Positions 9,041-19,619 of a stretch of 64,000 nucleotides of DNA are shown piece after piece. The stretch's first letter is position 1, and each line of letters opens with the position of its first letter. The position numbers and the translations under genes were made by a program. Below the pieces are notes generated by a model, which was given only the letters and a program-made list of their open reading frames with translations, had not been told where the DNA came from and searched no databases. This stretch comes from Paracyclopina nana (lineage: Eukaryota; Arthropoda; Copepoda; Cyclopoida; Cyclopettidae), in NCBI GenBank assembly GCA_019096065.1, contig JAGUCH010000005.1:7316001-7380000 (forward strand). The letters run 5' to 3'.

Positions 9041-12000
9041 AAACGCGGCTACCGCACCCATAGAAGTAGAACAAGGCTATGATATGAAAATTACTTTGAG
9101 GCATCTCATGGTCCAAAAGATGATTGGACCTCATGAGTTAGGTCCCAGAGAGTCCAAAACCAGCCCTAACTCAAAAACTTTACTACACGGTGCGGTACGC
9201 TAGAGGCCAAATACGCATCTGCTACCGCACCCATAGTAGTAAAACAAGGCTATGATGTGAAAATTACTTTGAGGCATCTCATGGTCCAAAACCTGACTGG
9301 ACCTCATGAGTTAGGTCCCAGAGAGTCCAAAACCAGTCCTAACTCAAAAACTTTACTACACGGTGCGGTACGCTAGAGGCCAAAAACGCGGCTACCGCAT
9401 CCATAGTAGTAAAACAAGGTTACAATGTGAAAATTACTTTGAGGCATCTCATGGCCCAAAAGCTGATTGGACCTCATGAGTTAGGTCCCAGAGAGTCCAA
9501 AACCAGTCCTAACTCAAAAACTTTACTACACGGTGCGGTACGCTAGAGGCCAAATACGCATCTGCTACCGCACCCATAGTAGTAAAACAAGGCTATGATG
9601 TGAAAATTACTTTGAGGCATCTCATGGTCCAAAACCTGACTGGACCTCATGAGTTAGGTCCCAGAGAGTCCAAAACCAGCCCTAACTCAAAAACTTTACT
9701 ACACGGTGCGGTACGCTAGATGCCAAAAACGCGTCTGCTACCGCACCCATAGTAGTAAAACAAGGCTATGATGTAAAAATTACTTTGAGGCATCTCATGG
9801 TCCAAAACCTGACTGGACCTCATGAGTTAGGTCCCAGAGAGTCCAAAACCAATCCTAACTCAAAAACTTTACTACACGGTGCGGTACGCTAGAGGCCAAA
9901 TACGCATCTGCTACCGCACCCATAGTAGTAAAACAAGGCTATGATGTGAAAATTACTTTGAGGCATCTCATGGTCCAAAAGCTGATTGGACCTCATGAGT
10001 TAGGTCCCAGAGAGTCCAAAACCAGTCCTAACTCAAAAACTTTACTACACGGTGCGGTACGCTAGAGGCCAAATACGCATCTGCTACCGCACCCATAGTA
10101 GTAAAACAAGGCTATGATGTGAAAATTACTTTGAGGCATCTCATGGTCCAAAACCTGACTGGACCTCATGAGTTAGGTCCCAGAGAGTCCAAAACCAGTC
10201 CTAACTCAAAAACTTTACTACACGGTGCGGTACGCTAGAGGCCAAAAACGCGGCTACCGCATCCATAGTAGTAAAACAAGGTTACAATGTGAAAATTACT
10301 TTGAGGCATCTCATGGCCCAAAAGCTGATTGGACCTCATGAGTTAGGTCCCAGAGAGTCCAAAACCAGTCCTAACTCAAAAACTTTACTACACGGTGCGG
10401 TACGCTAGAGGCCAAATACGCATCTGCTACCGCACCCATAGTAGTAAAACAAGGCTATGATGTGAAAATTACTTTGAGGCATCTCATGGTCCAAAACCTG
10501 ACTGGACCTCATGAGTTAGGTCCCAGAGAGTCCAAAACCAGTCCTAACTCAAAAACTTTACTACACGGTGCGGTACGCTAGAGGCCAAATACGCATCTGC
10601 TACCGCACCCATAGTAGTAAAACAAGGCTATGATGTGAAAATTACTTTGAGGCATCTCATGGTCCAAAACCTGACTGGACCTTATGAGTTAGGTCCCAGA
10701 GAGTCCAAAACCAGTCCTAACTCAAAAACTTTACTACACGGTGCGGTACGCTAGAGGCCAAATACGCATCTGCTACCGCACCCATAGTAGTAAAACAAGG
10801 CTATGATGTGAAAATTACTTTGAGGCATCTCATGGTCCAAAACCTGACTGGACCTCATGAGTTAGGTCCCAGAGAGTCCAAAACCAGTCCTAACTCAAAA
10901 ACTTTACTACACGGTGCGGTACGCTAGATGCCAAATACGCATCTGCTACCGCACCCATAGTAGTAAAACAAGGCTATGATGTGAAAATTACTTTGAGGCA
11001 TCTCATGGTCCAAAACCTGACTGGACCTTATGAGTTAGGTCCCAGAGAGTCCAAAACCAGTCCTAACTCAAAAACTTTACTACACGGTGCGGTACGCTAG
11101 AGGCCAAATACGCATCTGCTACCGCACCCATAGTAGTAAAACAAGGCTATGATGTGAAAATTACTTTGAGGCATCTGATGGTCAAAAACCTGACTGGACC
11201 TCATGAATTAGGTCCCAGAGAGTCCAAAACCAGTCCTAACTCAAAAACTTTACTACACGGTGCGGTACGCTAGATGCCAAATACGCATCTGCTACCGCAC
11301 CCATAGTAGTAAAACAAGGCTATAGCCCGGTTCCAACAATGAAAATCAGTACAGTATGGACACCTTACTTATACTTATAAGTATAGTATGGTGCCTGCTA
11401 GCTCGCGCGCTCAGCTGTACCATACTATACTGGTTAATCGTACTTATACTATACTTATTTTGTTGTTGGAACCGGGCTTATGATGTGAAAATTACTTTGA
11501 GGCATCTCATGGTCCAAAACCTGACTGGACCTTATGAGTTAGGTCCCAGAGAGTCCAAAACCAGTCCTAACTCAAAAACTTTACTACACGGTGCGGTACG
11601 CTAGAGGCCAAAAACGCGGCTGCTACCGCACCAATAGTAGTAAAACAAGGCTATGATGTGAAAATTACTTTGAGGCATCTCATGGTCCAAAACCGCACCG
11701 TGTAGTAAAGTTTTTGAGTTAGGACTGGTTTTGGACTCTCTGGGACCCAACTCATGAGGTCCAGTCAGGTTTTGGACCATGAGATGCCTCAAAGTAATTT
11801 TTACATTGTAGCCTTGTTTTACTACTATGGGTGCGGTAGCAGCCGCGTTTTTGGCCTCTAGCGTACCGCACCGTGTAGTAAAGTTTTTGAGTTAGGACTG
11901 GTTTTGGACTCTCTGGGACCTAACTCATGAGGTCCAGTCAGGTTTTGGACCATGAGATGCCTCAAAGTAATTTTCACATCATAGCCTTGTTTTACTACTA

Positions 12001-12945
12001 TGGGTGCGGTAGCAGATGCGTATTTGGCCTCTAGCGTACCGCACCGTGTAGTAAAGTTTTTGAGTTAGGACTGGTTTTGGACTCTTTGGGACCTAACTCA
12101 TGAGGTCCAGTCAGGTTTTGGACCATGAGATGCCTCAAAGTAATTTTCACATCATAGCCTTGTTTTACTACTATGGGTGCGGTAGCAGATGCGTATTTGG
12201 CATCTAGCGTACCGCACCGTGTAGTAAAGTTTTTGAGTTAGGACTGGTTTTGGACTCTCTGGGACCTAACTCATAAGGTCCAGTCAGGTTTTGGACCATG
12301 AGATGCCTCAAAGTAATTTTCACATCATAGCCTTGTTTTACTACTATGGGTGCGGTAGCAGATGCGTATTTGGCATCTAGCGTACCGCACCGTGTAGTAA
12401 AGTTTTTGAGTTAGGACTGGTTTTGGACTCTCTGGGACCCAACTCATGAGGTCCAGTCAGGTTTTGGACCATGAGATGCCTCAAAGTAATTTTTACATTG
12501 TAGCCTTGTTTTACTACTATGGGTGCGGTAGCAGCCGCGTTTTTGGCCTCTAGCGTACCGCACCGTGTAGTAAAGTTTTTGAGTTAGGACTGGTTTTGGA
12601 CTCTCTGGGACCTAACTCATGAGGTCCAGTCAGGTTTTGGACCATGAGATGCCTCAAAGTAATTTTCACATTGTAGCCTTGTTTTACTACTATGGGTGCG
12701 GTTCGGTGCGGTAGCCCTGTTTTTGACCTCTATCGTACCGCACCGTGTAGTAAAGTTTTTGAGTTAGGACTGGTTTTGGACTCTCTGGGACCTAATTCAT
12801 GAGGTCCAGTCAGGTTTTGGACCATGAGATGCCTCAAAGTAATTTTTACATCATAGCCTTGTTTTGCTACTATTGGTGCGGTAGCAGCCGCGTTTTTGGC
12901 CTCTAGCGTACCGCACCGTGTAGTAAAGTTTTTGAGTTAGGGCTG
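9040..12945. repeat. Inverted satellite array, about 173-bp unit, 22 copies
   Basis: Fifteen units run forward (9040 to about 11693) and seven run inverted (about 11694-12945). The switch is inside the CCAAAAC|CGCACCGTG junction. Each unit starts with TACCGCACCCATAGTAGTAA and ends with TTTACTACACGGTGCGGTA, which is an inverted repeat of its start. A spacer of about 25 bp (CGCTAGAGGCCAAATACGC) separates units. The array therefore looks like a MITE amplified in tandem. Variant units (AAAACGCGGC spacer with GTTACAATG) recur about 864 bp apart, which suggests a five-unit higher-order repeat. No protein is encoded. Confidence 0.85.
11324..11478. mobile_element. 155-bp MITE inserted in the satellite, TSD TAT
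   Basis: Perfect terminal inverted repeats AGCCCGGTTCCAACAA and TTGTTGGAACCGGGCT interrupt a satellite unit whose intact form reads GGCTATGATGTG. TAT is duplicated at 11321-11323 and 11479-11481. The interior is itself a long imperfect palindrome (CAGTATGG...TTATACT). Its perfect ends imply a recent insertion. The 3-bp duplication would suit a PIF/Harbinger-type source, which is inference. Confidence 0.85.
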
Positions 12946-13499
12946 GTTTTGAGTGCGTACACTCATCAATTTGAGGATGTAATGGTAGAGCTCACTATTT
13001 TCCTTTTTTCTCCAGTTAATTTAGGTTCATGTCCATTAAAGACTTTAGGTTATTTCAGTTTGCTTCAATGATGAAGCCTTTGTAGAAGGAAGAAATGCGT
13101 AAGAGCTGTGTTTGCACAGAGTCAATAGCTATTGCTGACCTCACATTTTTTAGTGAGCAATATCTTATTATCAGACAAAGGAAAAAAATGCCTTTGTGTC
13201 ATAACAATTTAATTGATATGTGTGACTGAAAATAGCTTGTAAATGTTGCTTTGCCAGAATTTTAACTAATGGAAAGTTGAGCTATTTTTTAAAGAAGAGC
13301 TTTCCATTTTGAAGCAGTGATTTCAAGGATTCATTTAGGTATATCAGTTCAGCTTCGAATCCACCAAAGTTAGATAGGTCAAAGTTTGAATCCGCTAAAG
13401 TTAGATAGGTTTAAAGTCCGAAAGGTAAAGTTCCAATCCGCAAAAATTCCTAATGGTGCCACTTAAGGTGTGACCGGAGTCACCATTTCTGACTGAAAC
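12946..13499. other. Intergenic, between satellite and retroelement
   Basis: AT-rich, with no ORF of note. 13360-13430 has a short duplicated motif (GAATCCGCTAAAGTTAGATA). 13455-13500 (GTCACCATTTCTGACTGAAACC) matches blocks inside copies D (near 25950) and F (near 52100), so it is a fragment of that family. Confidence 0.5.
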
Positions 13500-13514
13500 C
13501 CTAGCTAGTGACAC

Positions 13515-13523
13515 TATAAAAAG
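13515..13523 (+). promoter_or_regulatory. TATA box of the retroelement leader
   Basis: TATAAAAAG lies about 30 nt upstream of GGGCACAGTTC, a plausible start at about 13545-13550. The gag start codon candidate is at 13686. It is the only obvious core promoter at this end. Confidence 0.45.
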
Positions 13524-13685
13524 AGAGCTGATCGGGGGGTCGGGCACAGTTCTTTGGAAGCTCCCAAGACTATTGCACCCCCAATCTTCTCGCTTTGCAC
13601 CATCTCACCGCTGGTAAAAACGCAACACTTTCGATTGCTTGTACGCTTAAGCTGACCCCTTCTGTATAGAACATTAGGTACCATC

Positions 13686-15001
13686 ATGCCTGTCGGCCGA
13701 TCACCGCTGCACTCATCTTCCGCCAATGAAGGCGCCGAGAACCCCTTCGACGCGGGTCAGTAAGTCGACTCGCACCAGAACCGGTCGAGGTTCTCGCGCC
13801 GCCCGGGGGCGGCGGGGCCCAAGGGGTAAACTCCCTTGGGGCCCAGGGTGGGGCCCGCCCACGCTCGGGCACGCCATTAGGGGGGAGCGGCGATGCTGCT
13901 GGAGGACTCCCGCGGCCCCAACCGGCCGGGCCGGACGACGCGCCCCCGGCTCCAGGGGACATGCAAGCCATGATGTTCCAGATCCTCTGTGGGTTCGAGG
14001 CCCAACGCAATGCCGACCTCGAGACCAGACAGAGGGAGGCCGAGTTGCGACAAGTAGAGGCGGAGACCCGACGCCTTGAGGCCGAGGCTGCTGCGGCCCG
14101 CGCCGGCCGCAAGCGGAAACTTGAAAAGTTCGAGGACACCGAGGCCGATAAGTGGCTCACCTTCCGTCTGCATGTGGAGGCCACCTTCTTGGGCTCGACA
14201 GCCTCAGAGGCCACCAAGAAGATGGAGATTAAACATGCCATGGTCGGGGTGGCGCTCCGAACGGTCAACGAGGTCGACCTCCGACTAGAGGACGAAGCCT
14301 TCACCTTCATGCACCTGTTGGACGCTTACGAGAAGTTCTTCGTCACCGCCACGTCCTCTCAGGTGGCTCGCATAGCCTTAGAGACCGCCCAGCAAAAGTC
14401 GGACGAGGCCATCCCGCAATGGCATGCCCGCCTGAGGAGCATCTTTGTCCGGGCCAAACCAGAGCTCGCCAAGGAGGTCGAGACATACCCCGACCTCATC
14501 CGCATCTTTGTCACCAAGATGCACCGCAAGGACGTAGTGATGGGCCTCGCCGGGCACAAGTTCACCACCATGGCCGACGCCCTGGAGGCGGCCTGCCAAG
14601 CCGCATGCTGGATGATGATCGGGCACAGTAAAGGCCGGGTGGCTGCCCTGCATTCCTCTGATGCCGAGGCCGACATCACGTGCTTCTACTGCGAGAGGAA
14701 AGGCCATCGCCGGGCCGAGTGTCGTGCCCTCGAGCGGGACAAGCGCAACAACCGCTACAACTCCAAGACCAACAAGTGGCACCGAGCTGCAAGCCAACTG
14801 CAGCAACGCTCTTCCTCTTCGGGCAAGTGGGGCTCGACCCAGCCTTCGGACCGTAAGCGGTCCTCCGACTCCAACTCGTCCAACGGCAAGCAGTCCGCCG
14901 GCAAGCGACCCAAGGTCAACGAGATTAGTGAGGCTGGCCCTGAGACTGAGTCAGAAGCAGCGGGGAACACACAGGCGGGAAACGACCCGACCCGGTTGTA
15001 G
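13686..15001 (+). pseudogene. gag: gag polyprotein (N-terminal frame break)
   Basis: The main gag frame is open from 13730 to the TAG at 15001, with its first in-frame ATG at 13961. The ATG at 13686 is in another frame and runs into TAA at 13761, so one small indel at 13730-13760 would explain the break. Alternatively translation starts at 13961. Visible parts: a Pro/Gly-rich N-terminus, a charged Glu/Arg/Ala helix (residues about 15-55 from 13961), a gag-like helical region (KWLTFRLHVEATF, then IPQWHARLRSIF), a CCHC zinc knuckle CFYCERKGHRRAEC and a basic Ser/Lys-rich tail. The role is particle assembly and RNA binding. Confidence 0.75.
13759..13766 (+). promoter_or_regulatory. Candidate splice donor for a spliced env mRNA
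   Basis: TCA|GTAAGT at 13757-13765 (exon ends at 13759) is a strong donor just inside gag. In errantiviruses env is made from a spliced mRNA using a donor near the start of gag. The matching acceptor candidate is at 19536-19556. Confidence 0.5.
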
Positions 15002-15018
15002 AGGGCTCCGCCCGGGTC
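14977..15018 (+). promoter_or_regulatory. -1 ribosomal frameshift signal at the gag-pol overlap
   Basis: The heptamer G GGA AAC (14977-14983) is in the gag zero frame. It is followed by a 5-nt spacer and then a perfect 7-bp stem, GACCCGG (14989-14995) with CCGGGTC (15012-15018), which spans the gag stop. The protease frame is -1 relative to gag and is already open here. This is the textbook layout of a -1 frameshift site. Confidence 0.75.
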
Positions 15019-18000
15019 ACTCCAGCCTCCCTCATCTTAGCCGCATTAGACCACATCACCCAGCATAAACAATTTCTAACTCAAGTGCCAGTGCACATTG
15101 GCCGTGTCAAAACGCGAGCCTTAGTGGACAGCGGAAACAGTTGGCGCACTTGCATCTCCGAGGATTTCGCCAAGCCACTTGGAGTCCTCCCCCACGGGCT
15201 GCGACCCTTGGAGGACATGACTGCCGTGGGCACGGCCCACGCCCGCCATCGGCTGCAAGTGCTGGGGGAGCTCAAGCAGCCCCTACGAGTGCAGTTCGGG
15301 GAGCACCCCCACGTGTTTTCCATTCGCCCTGCAGTGGTGCGCAACATGTCAATGGACTTCAACCTCACCGGGCCTTTCTTGAGCCACCACCGAATAGACC
15401 AGCTCCACTCGCGGGGCGCCCTGAGAATTCACGGTCAATGTGTCCCGTTGGTTGGGGCCCTGTTGGCCTCCAGCCAGCCTCTTCCGGGGAATACCCGATA
15501 TGTGTCCTTCGGCCGGCTACCGTCCCGCCGCAGACTGCCGTCCTCGTCGCCGCCGTCGCAGCACTGTGGCCCCACGGCGACGCGAAGCCTGCGGCCCTGG
15601 AGGCTGAGGGGCGGTTTGCCGAAGAAACCCAGTTAGCCCTCTGGCTAAATGCCGTGGTCCAGCCCTCCGCCGGGGTCACCTCATGGTGGGGATGCTGAAC
15701 CCACTGGACCACCCCCTGCAGGTAAAAGGGGGCACTCTTTATGGTGTGCTGCGGGAATATGAGCCAGTGGAGGCTGCCGCTTCTGCCGCGCCTGCCCCGC
15801 ACCTACAGGCCATCCGGGCCACCGAGCGGCCACCGGGGCTACCCCTGAAGCCAGCCCGCGGGAGAAGATCGAGTTCGCGATCCAAGCATTCGGGCTGAAA
15901 GAAAATGACCTTCTCCGCCGACACCCCGAATGCCTGAGGGCAGCCGCGTCCCTGTTGGCTGCATACCTAGGAGCTTTCTCCTTCGACGGCCGCACAGGGC
16001 AGACCAAGTTGGTGGAGCATGACATCGACCTCAAACCCGGCGCGGCCGATCAACATTCGGCGGAGGCCCATCAACCCCAACTTGGAGGCCTCCCTGAAGG
16101 AGCAGATCCACAAGTGGCTGGAAGAAGAGGTCATCACCCCTATCTCGTCCCCGTGGTCGGCCCCGCTGGTTCCTGTACGCAAAAAGGACGGCAGCCTTAG
16201 ATGGTGTGTTGACTATCGCGAACTCAACAAGATCACGGTAGTCGACTCTCATCCCATTGGACACGTACGGGACAACCTGAGCCGGTTGGCCCGCCTCCAC
16301 CGTGTTCTCCACCCTGGACGCGGTGGGCGCCTTCAATGTAGTGCCGATCCGCGCCGAAGATGTAGAAAAGACCACCTTCTCCACCGGGGACGGCTCATAC
16401 GCTTTCCTGAAGATGCCCTTCGGGCTGACGAACGCCCCCAAGACCTACAGCTGATTAAACCGCCTGGTGCTGGAAGGTGTGCCGTGGGACGTGGCCTTGC
16501 CCTACTTGGACGACTGTTTGGTTCACTCTCCTGACTTCGACTCGCACTTGAAGAACCTCAAGATCGTCCTCCAGGCACATCAGAAAGCAGGTCTGTTGCT
16601 CAAGCCCACTAAGTGCCACCTCTTCCAGACCAGGGTAACCTACCTTGGGCATGTCGTCACCCCGAAAGGTTTGGAAGTCATGCCAGCGTACATAGATCTC
16701 ATCCGCAAGTGGCCGCTGCTGAACACCCGCAAGCTTCTTCGAATATTCATGGGCAAGGCTAATTACTACCGGGCCTTCATCGAAAAGTACCAGCACATTG
16801 CTGCGCCGCTGACTGCGTGGCTCTCCAAGGATGATGGCACTCCCGACACCCAGGCCTTCGAGCCGTCGCAGGAATACCGCGATGCCTTCGAAGAGATCAA
16901 GAGGCGGCTTGTGTCGGCCCCGGTCCTCGCGTACCCCGACTTCGCGTCCCCGAACCCGTTCATCTTGGACACCGACTTCTCCCAAGAGAACAGGGCGGTG
17001 GGGGCGGTCTTGTCCCAGGTGCATGGAGGCAAAGAGCGAGTCATTCTGTACAGGGCAAAGAAGTTGACCCCGGCTCTGAGCAACTACTCCGCCAATCAGG
17101 GAGAACTGGTCACTGTCATTACCTTCATTAAGCAATTCAAGTACTACTTGCAGCATCGATGGTTCATTCTCCGGACTGATCATCGGGTTTGTTATGGATT
17201 CGCTCCATGGAGGCCCCAACGGGCATGTTGGCCAGGTGGCTCGTCACCATCTCCAACTACGATTTTGAGGTCGTCCATCGGGAAGGTACCAAGCATGGCA
17301 ATGCCGATTCACTCAGCCGGGCGCCTCATCTGGACCAAGCGGGAGACCACATTAGCTCTGAAGTCTCTGACGACGACTTCTTCCGCGTGGCCAACCTGAG
17401 GCTCATCCCTACCAAACCGGAACTATGGGCTGAAGCTCAGGAGGAAGACGACGACCTAGTGATGCTTCGCCAACTGGTTAAACTCCAGCAAGCTCCCTCC
17501 AGAGCCCACCTCGATGCCGCTTCCGCCCGAGGGCGGGTTCTCATGGAACAATTCGATAGCCTGTGCCTAGATCAACAAGGAGCCCTCCGGCTGCGTGATC
17601 CTCAGGGCAGGCCCTCAACTCGGCTCGTCGTACCTCGCAAATGGGAAGAGGCCAGTCTGAGGCACGTGCATGAAACCATGGGGCATCAAGGCTGAGACAA
17701 CCTGATCCACCGGGCAGCTCAACACTTCTATTTTCCAAATATGGCCAAGACGGCTGACGAGGTTGTGAATCCTGTCTGCTATGCCAAAAGACAAAACCCG
17801 CAGCCTCGGATCATCGACACACCTTGGTGCCACGCCATGCCGGATTCCTGTTCCAAGTTCTCAGCCTTGACTACGTGGGGCCGTTCAAGCCCACATCCAA
17901 TCAGCACCGGTATCTGTTCACGGCCAAATGTGTATTCAGCAAATGGATTGAAGCCTTCCCGTGCCGGTACAATGACGCCGAGACTGCAGTACAGTTTCTC

Positions 18001-19310
18001 ACCACGGAAATCATCCCCCGATTCGGGCTGCCTGAGCGCCTGCACACCGATCAGGGTACACATTTCACGGCGCACCTCATGAGGGAAGTATGCTCGGCCT
18101 TGAACATCACGGCTACCACCACGCCGTCGTACAACCCCAAAAGCAATCCGTGGAGCAGGCCCATCGCGACCTCAACGAGCTCATACGTAAGATGATCAAG
18201 GGGCATTATTCTAAATGGGCTGAAGTAGTGCCGTTCGCACTATTTATTTTGCGTACTACCAAAAACCGCTCCACTGGGCTAGCCCCGTATGAAATTGTGT
18301 TCGGCAGGCAACCTACCACCAACCTCGACCTCATCTTCGGGGACCCACAACCTGCTGTGCACAAGGCAACAGAAGCAGGCCGTTTCGCCAAGCAATTACG
18401 AGAACGAATACAGCTCGCGCACGAATGGGCTCGTAAGAACATCTCTGCATCCATTGAGTGGCAAAGACGCGCCTACCATATGGATAAACAGGCCTTCCCT
18501 CCCGGCCAGAAGGTATGGTTATTTACGCCAAAAGTTGTGCGGTTAATATCTAAGAAACTGCAAATTTTCTGGACCGGCCCCTGGACAATAGAGAAAAGAA
18601 TCAACGAGCTCACCTATGAAATCTCGCCAGACCCTTCATGGCCACCTACTAAAAAGCAAGTCGTCTCAGTGGACCGACTGAAACTGTACGTCGCACCCTC
18701 AGATCCACAAGCAGAAACGATCTCAGCCCCTCCAATGGAAAACATGGATTTTGACATGCCAGGAGATGAGTCCGCCGAGCACATGTACGCCACCGACTCA
18801 ACCTCTGACGAACAGCCCAGTGATACCACATACTCGTTCGAATATGCAGTAGCACCCACGGATCGTGAATATGGATTTCCACACGCTAAGGACGATCCTA
18901 TTCCACCATTCAACGACGATCCAACCATCCCACAATACGATTGCACCATGTTTGAACACACATCACAAGAATCCCAAAATGATCTTGATATTCCACTGGA
19001 CGAAAATGATATCCATAACCAGATCATCCACGATGACGGCAACGAGGCCACACCGCCGCAATCACCAATAGCTCAACCACCAACCAGGAAAAGAAGAACG
19101 GGAACAGAAATGCTGCAAGAATACTCCCAGCAAATATTTGGGGGCCAAGACAAACTTGTAGAGACATCGCGCTCCAGAACAAGAAGTGGCGACAAGCAAT
19201 CACGTCACGACGAAGCAATATTGCCTCTGCAACAAGCAGCAACTGCACCAGCTCTGCCTGAAGCAACGAGGTATCTGCTGCCGCCACTAAACCGCGGCCA
19301 CCACCAATAA
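14984..19310 (+). pseudogene. pol: pol polyprotein: protease, RT, RNase H, integrase (multiply frameshifted)
   Basis: The protease has its active site as LVDSGN (about 15117-15140). RT shows KKDGS, CVDYRELNK (about 16190-16235), MPFGLTNAP (about 16410-16440) and catalytic YLDD (16503-16514). RNase H shows FILDTD and the later NADSLSRAP. Integrase shows an N-terminal His/Cys region (about 17660-17790, apparently one Cys short), LDYVGPF (about 17860), HTDQG (about 18045) and a final Glu in VEQAHRD (about 18150), followed by a GPF-like C-terminal region and an acidic tail. Frame breaks lie near 15540, 16040, 16290, 17195, 17840 and 18130. Stops lie at 16452-16454 and 17693-17695. The enzyme cannot be made whole from this copy. 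Domain order (RT before IN) places it in Ty3/gypsy. Confidence 0.85.
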
Positions 19311-19619
19311 GACCGTCAATCCCGTCAACAATACCAGAAGTACCGCGATCACAAACATCATCATCATCATCGCAAGGGCAATATTCTAACATATCGACAT
19401 CAACTTCCGACAATGTATTTAATTAATACGCATATTGCTGCCCCTCATACAAAAGTTTGGGGGGGTGGCACCACGCAAAAGCAGTAAACCAAAAACTTTC
19501 GCATTCTGGCCGCAAAATTATGACAGCTCAATAACTTACTACTTTCTCTCTTCCAGTTCTGAGTACCAGTGCTAATCATTTAATTCGCCACCATAAGGAG
19601 CCGTAATAATTCACAAATC
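19311..19619 (+). other. pol-env spacer with splice acceptor
   Basis: No ORF. It holds a G-rich tract near 19459 and, at 19536-19556, a very good 3' splice site (CTTACTACTTTCTCTCTTCC plus AG) 63 nt before the env ATG. Splicing from 13759 would leave a short upstream reading frame that ends before the env start. Confidence 0.55.

Noticed and set aside
13684..14310. Minus-strand ORFs across gag and pol
   Set aside because: They are shadows of GC-rich sense frames. Only the sense strand shows gag, RT and integrase motifs.
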